From an uncultured Anaerovibrio sp. (GTDB taxonomy: Bacteria > Bacillota > Negativicutes > Selenomonadales > Selenomonadaceae), in contig CAKPVW010000022.1 in the NCBI GenBank assembly GCA_934196075.1, forward strand, positions 1-29,580: a stretch of DNA of 29,580 nt. Reading direction: 5' to 3'. Made by a program: the position numbers and the translations under genes. Below the pieces are notes generated by a model. The model ran no database searches, was not told the DNA's origin, and was given only the letters and a program-made list of their open reading frames with translations. This document shows positions 24,416-29,580 of the stretch, piece by piece (within the stretch, counting starts at the first letter, position 1; each line of letters begins with the position of its first letter).

Positions 24416-24531
24416 AAGGCGTTAGAAGCTGAACGTAGTGACAGATTCTAACGAGCTTTAATGAGTTTAGCAGCGTGAGGCACATTTATATAGCGCGAGC
24501 GTGCCGGGAAGGGTATTTGCCATGCCTCAGT
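24413..24531 (+). repeat. Hairpin repeat cluster next to copy C
   Basis: TTAAAGGCGTTAGAA (24413) pairs with TTCTAACGAGCTTTAA (ends 24462), and GAGGCA (24477) pairs with TGCCTC (24527). Between them lies GTGCCGGGAAGGGTA, then TTTGCCATGCCTC, the motif also seen at 30-57, inverted in copy C's arm, and divergently at 21590. Confidence 0.6.
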
Positions 24532-24620
24532 AAATAGTATTGTGAACAATCTATAACCTCTATAAATCAGAATAAGTCTATGTCCCTCAACGCCAGTAAA
24601 CCCATTTTCATACATCAAAA

Positions 24621-24656
24621 AACCTCAGAATCCTGTATAGCAAGAGTTCTGAGGTT
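24621..24656 (-). terminator. Terminator of tRNA-Arg
   Basis: AACCTCAGAA / TTCTGAGGTT, 10 bp stem. On the minus strand it ends in a run of six T. It lies 10 bases past the tRNA 3' end. Confidence 0.85.
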
Positions 24657-24665
24657 ATTTTCGTC

Positions 24666-24742
24666 TGGTGCGATTGGCGCGATTCGAACGCGCGACCCCC
24701 TGCTTAGGAGGCAGATGCTCTATCCAGCTGAGCTACAACCGC
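24666..24742 (-). tRNA. tRNA-Arg (anticodon CCU)
   Basis: The minus strand folds as a 77-nt tRNA: acceptor GCGGTTG with CAATCGC (one G-U), discriminator A, encoded CCA, D-arm AGCTCAGCTGGATAGAGC, and anticodon loop CTCCTAA giving CCU (arginine, AGG codon). The T-arm contains GTTCGAATC. Confidence 0.95.
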
Positions 24743-24751
24743 AACAGATAC

Positions 24752-24780
24752 AGTATAACAAATATTTCCTATCTAGGCAA
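24752..24780 (-). promoter_or_regulatory. Promoter of tRNA-Arg
   Basis: Minus-strand TTGCCT (24775-24780) and TATACT (24752-24757), 17 bp apart, directly upstream of the tRNA. Confidence 0.7.
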
Positions 24781-25555
24781 TAGCTAACGCCATTTACTTC
24801 TTATCCACGACTTCGTGATATTTACGCTTATTTTCATACATCATTTTATCAGCTTCAGCATAGACCTGATGTATTTCTTTAGTATGCTCCTTGATACAAG
24901 CATAGCCAATAGACGCCGACAAAGTTACGCCATGAAGCTGCAAGCCATTTAATTCTCCATGCAGTTTTTGCACCAATTCCTTGGCTCTGCGTTCATCTGT
25001 CTCATTGCAGATAACAGCAAATTCATCGCCACCTACTCGAAAAGCAAGATCATTATCTCCCATATTAGCTACAATAGCTGCTGATACCATGCCCAGAAGC
25101 TCATCCCCAGCCTTATGTCCATAATTATCATTTATATGCTTCAAGTGATTGCAATCCAATACCAATATGGCCAAAGGAAATTTAGCATTTTCCCCGCTTT
25201 TCCATTTCTTCATATAATTTCTATTATAAAGTCCTGTCAAAGCATCCCGCCGATAATAGGTAGCCATCTTTTGCTCCAGACGAATCCTTTCCGTAACATC
25301 TATAGCCGTACCACTGATACCAACAACTTTGCCATTATCATCCAATACAGGATTTTTGACAATTTCATAATATACCTCTTTGCCATCCACCACCGTCTTG
25401 CCTAGATTTTTAATACTTCGGCCTGTGGTCAATATCTCCACATCCTCACTACGGCACTGCCTAGCTTGATTTTCATCTATTTGCACTTCAATATCTAATT
25501 TTCCAATAAGACTAACTCCAGGCTTGGCCCACTCCGGATGTGGTGTATTATTGAC

Positions 25556-25693
25556 ATACTCCCCCCACTTAATACCTATGGTATTTGAAGTGGGGGATTC
25601 TAGGATACAAACGAGCCATGCCACTCCTGCAAGCAGGATATAGGTCTTATTGATTCTCTCCTACTGGATGATGTCCCACCCAGATATTATTTA
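25556..25693 (-). ncRNA. Putative omega RNA scaffold of the tnpB-only element
   Basis: Downstream of the tnpB stop the minus strand carries a CCTGC/GCAGG hairpin and a terminal stem CCCCCACTTC ... AAGTGGGGGG, equivalent to those of the first element but with different paired bases. The following bases (AATAATACACCACATCCGG, from 25552) would be the guide and equal the GGDEF target sequence. Expression is inferred. Confidence 0.5.
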
Positions 25694-26788
25694 CTACAGA
25701 TATTTCAATCCCTCATTAAGGATATTGATTGCAGCATTTCTATCACGCTGATGTACTGCTCCGCAACTGCATTGCCATTTTCTGATTCGCAAATCTTTCA
25801 TCTGATGATTTTGCTGACCACAACATGAACACAACTGACTTGATGGAAAAAATCTATCTACTTTAATGATAGTTGTCCCTGTCTGATGTGCTACATATTC
25901 CAGCTTTTGCAAAAATTCTGCAAATCCAAGATCAGATATTTTTCTGCCATACAGCTTCTGCATACCTTTTAGATTCAAATCCTCCATACATATTATGGCA
26001 TACTTACCACAGAGTTTATTTGCCAGCTTCCAATGGAAATCATTTCTCTGATTGGCTGTTTTCTTATACAGCCTACAAAGGTCATTCTTCATACGGTTCC
26101 TGTTGGCTGAACCCTGCTTCTTTCTGGCAAGCCTTCTGTTTGCCTTGGCTATGGCACTGATGTTACTCTTGAAAAACAAGGGAGATTCTATATCCTGACC
26201 ATCAGATGCTGTAAGAAATGTTTTCAAGCCAAAGTCAAAGCCGACACTTTTACCTGTTCTAGCTAAGACCTTGTTCTCATCTTTCCTACACACGAAATAG
26301 ATATAGATATCTCCAAGGCTATCTCTTTTGACTGTAACAGTGCAGATTTTGCCTTCTATTTCACGAGATTTGAAAAAGCGGTATTTCTGCTTTTGTATGA
26401 TTATTGAATTATCCTGACCAGTATACTTGTAACCAGCCTGCTTTAAGGTGAAAGATTTGTATTTCCTGATTTTTTTGAAACATGGAGGGGCAGTCTTAAT
26501 ATTATGTTTCAAATTGCGAAAAAACAGCGCATACGCCCTGCTTATTCTCTCACTTATATCCTGAATAGCCTGTGAACCAACCAAATTCCAATGGCTGTAT
26601 CTAGTAATTCTCTTCAGCTTTGTCAAATGCTTTGACAGGGAAAAGGCCCTCAGGCTTTTCTTGAAAATTCTGTAATATCGCCGATGCAAGGCTATACAGT
26701 GATTGTATATACTTCCAGCAATATCAATCTGTCTGTGCAGTTTTTTGTTTCTTTTTGACCTATAGAGCTTGAATTTATATGTTTTCAC
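25694..26788 (-). CDS. tnpB: TnpB RNA-guided nuclease, second copy
   Basis: The 364-residue product starts at a GTG, 7 bases after GGAGGTG. The RuvC-like residues are complete: Asp in VGFDFGLKTFLTASDG, Glu in ICMEDLNLKGM, Asp in HQRDRNAAINI. The zinc finger is CSCCGQQN...CSCGAVH. It is clearly homologous along its whole length to the copy at 7278 but diverged enough that the two are separate arrivals rather than a recent duplication. It is intact, so it may be active together with the adjoining right-end RNA. Confidence 0.94.
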   Translation of the reverse strand: MKTYKFKLYRSKRNKKLHRQIDIAGSIYNHCIALHRRYYRIFKKSLRAFSLSKHLTKLKRITRYSHWNLVGSQAIQDISERISRAYALFFRNLKHNIKTAPPCFKKIRKYKSFTLKQAGYKYTGQDNSIIIQKQKYRFFKSREIEGKICTVTVKRDSLGDIYIYFVCRKDENKVLARTGKSVGFDFGLKTFLTASDGQDIESPLFFKSNISAIAKANRRLARKKQGSANRNRMKNDLCRLYKKTANQRNDFHWKLANKLCGKYAIICMEDLNLKGMQKLYGRKISDLGFAEFLQKLEYVAHQTGTTIIKVDRFFPSSQLCSCCGQQNHQMKDLRIRKWQCSCGAVHQRDRNAAINILNEGLKYL

Positions 26789-27287
26789 TATATCACCTCC
26801 ACAGTTTTATTATAGCATATATGCCATTTGTTCGCCATCAATTGCTTACGCAAATTCAGCGAACCGCCATTCATCCCCCACCTAAGAGCTGGGAGTCTTC
26901 TGGCTAAAAAGATAAAAGTATATCTTCCTTCAGAGTCCTTCATAAATATCTCAATAGCCAATGACTCTAAATATTTTGCAAAAATAGGATCTACATTAAA
27001 TTCCATATAAACCACCCTAGGCATAGACAAATATTTGACCTGTTATGCCGACTAATCTTCCTTTTCCAGCCATCTATGTACCCTATATGGCTTTTTAGCA
27101 TGATGATTATATAGTATTTTAGTCTTATATGCAAGTTCTCTCCAGCACTATATTTTTACGCTTCAGCAAGACAATTTTTCATCTTTAGACCTATTTTTTT
27201 ATAAATATACAGGATAATCTAACTGCAAAGCAATTTATACACATTTTCTTGCATATTTATACTCAAAACTATTATCCTATACTAAAA

Positions 27288-28550
27288 TTATTTTTTTAGC
27301 ACAGCATGATCCAATTCAGAGCCATCCGGCAAATAACAATAGAAATCCAGTTGATTTTCTGTAGCATGCATGGTCATATAGTTAGCCGTTTCCGGCTGAG
27401 GGGCTACATATTCATCCAAGGCATGATTAACCCAAAGATTCGGATAGCGCACATTGCCTGCTACACCAGTGAGAATATATAAAGGCCCTGAGGCATCATG
27501 GTTAAAATTCCGGATATGACCACGATTCCGATAGGTATGGAGATGGGCGGACAAAACCACATCTATACCGGCTTCCTCAAATACAGGCATCCACACCAAG
27601 CCCTCCTCATCAAAGCCTTCCTGTCGCTCTGGTCTGCCATTAATTCTATATTGCAGAGCATCACGGTGCATCAGCACCACCTTCCAAGGCTTTTGGGCAG
27701 CTGCCACATCCTGCCGAAACCAACGAAGCTGTTCCTCCCGCAAATCAGGACTCATTTCCTTTAGCTCCTGCAGCTGGGTATTCAGTACAATAAAATGCAC
27801 CGGCCCATAATCATAGGAATAATAATATCTGCCATATTTGCTGCTGCCATTATCCGGCACAGCAAATTCCTTCAAATAGGCTACTGGCTCCCGCACCTGC
27901 CATTCTCTATTGTAGGTTTCGTGATTGCCCATGATAGGTGCCACAGGTATTCTGTCTATAACTCCTGCCAAGGAGTTAAACCAAGCTTCCCATTGGCTGT
28001 GATCCTCCCCATTATCCACCAAATCCCCCATATTCACAAAAAATTTGGCCTCTGGATTCCTTTCTGCCGCTCCTTGAGCCAACTCCTGCCAACTACTATA
28101 ATCACTGGACTGGGAGTCTGGAAAAATCAACGCCGTAAAAGCTCCCCCATCATCTGTTGATAAATCGTGCCACTTTCCTACCTGACCATCGCCTGTTAGA
28201 CGATATTCCAGCTTGGCCCTTCTAGGCAAATTTTCCAATCGGACTGTGTACATCATCAGATTCTGCCCATCATCTGTATAAATCTCGCCCTTTGCCTCGA
28301 CTCTATTTATCTTGTTATCACCAACCAGTCTATACTCTACTGCCCCATCAGCAATAGGCTCAGCAGACTGCCACATAATAATCCTGCTGGAAGAATTATC
28401 CTGAGCCACAATCTGGCGGACAAATTTGGCTCCCGGCAGCTCTTCCTGAGTATTTTCCTGAGCAGATAATATGTTTCCACAGCCTGCTGCTAAAATAAGT
28501 ATAGCAAACAAGCCTAGCATTAACAGCAAATTATTAATTCTCTTTGTCAT
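27288..28550 (-). CDS. Lipoprotein metallophosphoesterase with purple-acid-phosphatase-like N-domain
   Basis: The start is set at MTKRINN after GGAGG (28550); an in-frame start nine codons upstream lacks such a site. The 420-residue product has a lipoprotein signal ending LAAGC (Cys24), so it should be anchored on the outside of the cytoplasmic membrane or sorted to the outer one. Residues about 30-140 look like a fibronectin-type domain of purple acid phosphatases; the calcineurin-like phosphoesterase domain follows, with FPDSQ, NMGDLVDNG, MGNHETYN, VLMHRD and LSAHLHTYRNR supplying the metal ligands. The substrate is unknown. It is transcribed divergently from a MerR gene and probably controlled by it. 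Bases 27007-27287 upstream of the split GGDEF gene hold no other gene. Confidence 0.9.
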   Translation of the reverse strand: MTKRINNLLLMLGLFAILILAAGCGNILSAQENTQEELPGAKFVRQIVAQDNSSSRIIMWQSAEPIADGAVEYRLVGDNKINRVEAKGEIYTDDGQNLMMYTVRLENLPRRAKLEYRLTGDGQVGKWHDLSTDDGGAFTALIFPDSQSSDYSSWQELAQGAAERNPEAKFFVNMGDLVDNGEDHSQWEAWFNSLAGVIDRIPVAPIMGNHETYNREWQVREPVAYLKEFAVPDNGSSKYGRYYYSYDYGPVHFIVLNTQLQELKEMSPDLREEQLRWFRQDVAAAQKPWKVVLMHRDALQYRINGRPERQEGFDEEGLVWMPVFEEAGIDVVLSAHLHTYRNRGHIRNFNHDASGPLYILTGVAGNVRYPNLWVNHALDEYVAPQPETANYMTMHATENQLDFYCYLPDGSELDHAVLKK

Positions 28551-28681
28551 AACGTCCTCCTTCGCAGGTAAATCCATTTATAATATTTACTTGCTCTCTA
28601 ATACGAAAATACCTTTTCCCATGTTATCTCATCATCTCCATACTTGCCTTTTGACAATATAGAGATTTTTTTATAGAATAT

Positions 28682-28712
28682 ATCATAATACCTAAACCTA
28701 ACTTTAAGTCAA
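28682..28712 (-). promoter_or_regulatory. MerR-type promoter of the phosphoesterase gene
   Basis: Minus-strand TTGACT (28707-28712) and TATGAT (28682-28687) are separated by 19 bp, the overlong spacer typical of promoters that MerR regulators activate by twisting. The spacer holds the dyad CTTAAA-N6-TTTAGG (28691-28708). It leaves a leader of roughly 125 nt before the phosphoesterase ATG and overlaps the 5' region of the MerR gene. Confidence 0.65.
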
Positions 28713-28730
28713 TATTAGGAGATGAAATTT

Positions 28731-29183
28731 ATGTATAATATTGGACAGGTTTCCCAAATGTTTAACATTCCCGTTTCCACCCTTCGCTATTATGACAAAG
28801 AGGAACTTTTTACAGATATCCCTCGCAAATCTGGCATCCGCAAATTTTCCACCACTGATTTGAATCGGCTGCAAATCATTCAATGCCTTAAAAAATCTGG
28901 TTTGAAAATCAGCCAAATACGGGAATATATGGACTTGTGTGCTCAGGGAAGCCGTACCTATCAGCAGCGAAAGGATATTTTTTTGCAACAAAAAAAAGCT
29001 GTAGAGGAGGAAATCAAACATCTAAAGGCCACTCTTGATATGCTGAATTACAAATGCTGGTTTTATGATACAGCCATTGAGGATGGCAATGAGGAAAGAC
29101 TTCAGGAGATGATGGCCAATCCTGAATTAATGCCTCCTAAAATTCAAAAGCTCTATAAAAAAACTCATCGCAAATTCGATTAA
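28731..29183 (+). CDS. MerR-family transcriptional regulator
   Basis: The 150-residue protein starts at MYNIGQVSQ, 9 bases after AGGAG; an ATG three codons upstream overlaps that site. The N-terminal winged helix-turn-helix reads YNIGQVSQMFNIPVSTLRYY then the wing RKSGIRKFSTTDLNRLQ, followed by a coiled-coil dimerisation helix (about 75-115, QQRKDIFLQQKKAVEEEIKH). The C-terminal part (NYKCWFYDTAIEDG) resembles the effector-free tail of small Firmicutes MerR proteins; metal-binding cysteines of the CueR/ZntR type are absent. The divergent layout and the 19-bp-spacer promoter suggest it activates the phosphoesterase gene. The inducer is unknown. Confidence 0.92.
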   Translation: MYNIGQVSQMFNIPVSTLRYYDKEELFTDIPRKSGIRKFSTTDLNRLQIIQCLKKSGLKISQIREYMDLCAQGSRTYQQRKDIFLQQKKAVEEEIKHLKATLDMLNYKCWFYDTAIEDGNEERLQEMMANPELMPPKIQKLYKKTHRKFD

Positions 29184-29219
29184 GGTCAGTTGTAAAAGTT
29201 AATTCCAGTTTGTAAGAGT

Positions 29220-29465
29220 AAATTCTGATTTGTAGAGCCATACATACCAGTTTTTCGATGTACAGCCTACGGTCATAACGACTTTTGCTCTGTCGGCTAA
29301 ATGCCCCTGCCTGATAGTTTATCCTTACGCAGAGATACCGCTTGTCGCTGAGCCAATTCACAGATACCGGAATGGTAGAGAGTGCCTCCGGGCTCACTTT
29401 TGCTTCGCAAAAGCAGGAAGCCTCCTGACGCAAAAGTGTCATGCCCCTCCGGCTGTTGGCGAATC
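29220..29465 (-). repeat. Dispersed repeat copy D
   Basis: Inverted copy, like C, of the repeat at 149 and 385, without the outer arm. The minus-strand frame starts at ATG 29442 and shares about 60 codons with copies B and C. Just before it (29186-29225) are two degenerate 20 bp direct repeats, TCAGTTGTAAAAGTTAATTC and CAGTTTGTAAGAGTAAATTC. Bases 29466-29580 show nothing I can identify. Confidence 0.85.
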
Positions 29466-29580
29466 ATCGTGATTTTCCTACTCCAAATCGTCACAGCTGA
29501 GGTAGTACCCACGAAAACTCACTCCCGTTCCTAACTGAGCCTAGCGGATGCTAAATTCCTTCTGCGCCTTACGGCTTGAA

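Larger units (their letters stand above)
25553..26910 (-). mobile_element. IS605-family element with tnpB only, inserted in the GGDEF gene
   Basis: On the minus strand it begins TTTTTAGCCAGAAGACTCCC (26910 downward) and ends GGGGGAGTATGTC (25553). These borders are set by restoring the interrupted PAS-GGDEF reading frame exactly, without duplication, as expected of IS200/IS605 insertion; one base is ambiguous because both borders carry C. The left end has a CCCA..TGGG hairpin and the CGTAAGCAATTGA motif shared with the first element. There is no tnpA, so it would need one in trans. Confidence 0.88.
24794..27006 (-). pseudogene. PAS-GGDEF diguanylate cyclase split by an IS element
   Basis: The 5' part (27006-26911) encodes 32 residues, MEFNVDPIFAKYLESLAIEI then FMKDSEGRYTFI, starting after AGGGTGG. 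The 3' part (25552-24794) continues in frame as NNTPHPEWAKPGVSLIGKLD to the stop, 252 residues. Joining them gives an unbroken 284-residue protein: a PAS domain (to about residue 150, ending SGTAIDVTERIRLEQKM) and a GGDEF domain with the intact active site FRVGGDEFAVI. Such enzymes make cyclic di-GMP. As the gene stands, the N-terminal PAS strand is cut off and the 3' frame opens inside the IS end, so normal activity is unlikely, though a shortened GGDEF protein could still be made. Confidence 0.88.

Overview
The window looks like a chromosomal segment of a diderm Firmicute (Negativicutes, Selenomonas/Anaerovibrio-like); the genus is inference. The grounds are an AT-leaning genome with strong Gram-positive-type promoters and AGGAGG ribosome binding sites, a Firmicutes-style SUF operon with SufU, an HPr with both His15 and a regulatory-type serine, and an outer-membrane two-partner secretion (TPS) system, which needs a second membrane.

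Layout from left to right. Positions 1-675 hold two head-to-tail copies of a dispersed ~250 bp repeat, followed by tRNA-Gln(CUG), ung, a cluster of DnaA boxes, and ptsI-ptsH, all leftward. From 4110 to 6772 rightward genes encode a membrane/TPR protein, a PRC-barrel protein with an EAPK-rich tandem repeat, and a hotdog thioesterase. From 6940 to 9407 a strong promoter and terminator-bearing leader RNA precede an IS200/IS605 element (tnpA + tnpB), and only the 3' third of a MATE transporter gene remains beyond it. From 9460 to 16346 lies the TPS operon: TpsB transporter and a 1709-residue TpsA exoprotein. A small-RNA locus and a bidirectional terminator separate it from the leftward sufCBDSU operon (16654-21360). 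Next are a Fur-box-controlled DUF3793-flavodoxin operon and an RsmH-type methyltransferase, also leftward. From 24022 come a third repeat copy in inverted orientation, tRNA-Arg(CCU), a PAS-GGDEF diguanylate cyclase gene split by a tnpB-only IS element, a lipoprotein phosphoesterase with a divergent MerR regulator, and a fourth repeat copy.

How the parts fit: ptsHI supply the general phosphorelay; sufCBDSU build Fe-S clusters; the DUF3793-flavodoxin pair, with two Fur-like boxes, is probably the iron-starvation substitute for ferredoxin; TpsB exports TpsA to the cell surface. The most informative oddities are the four-copy repeat with a mostly synonymously varying small frame, the MATE leader resembling a guanidine-IV riboswitch cut off from its gene, the exact empty-site reconstruction of the split GGDEF gene (which gives a candidate TnpB TAM and guide), a MerR-type 19-bp-spacer promoter driving the phosphoesterase, a DnaA-box cluster far from any dnaA, and a decayed type I toxin-antitoxin locus. 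All calls are from reading the sequence; no database search was run.
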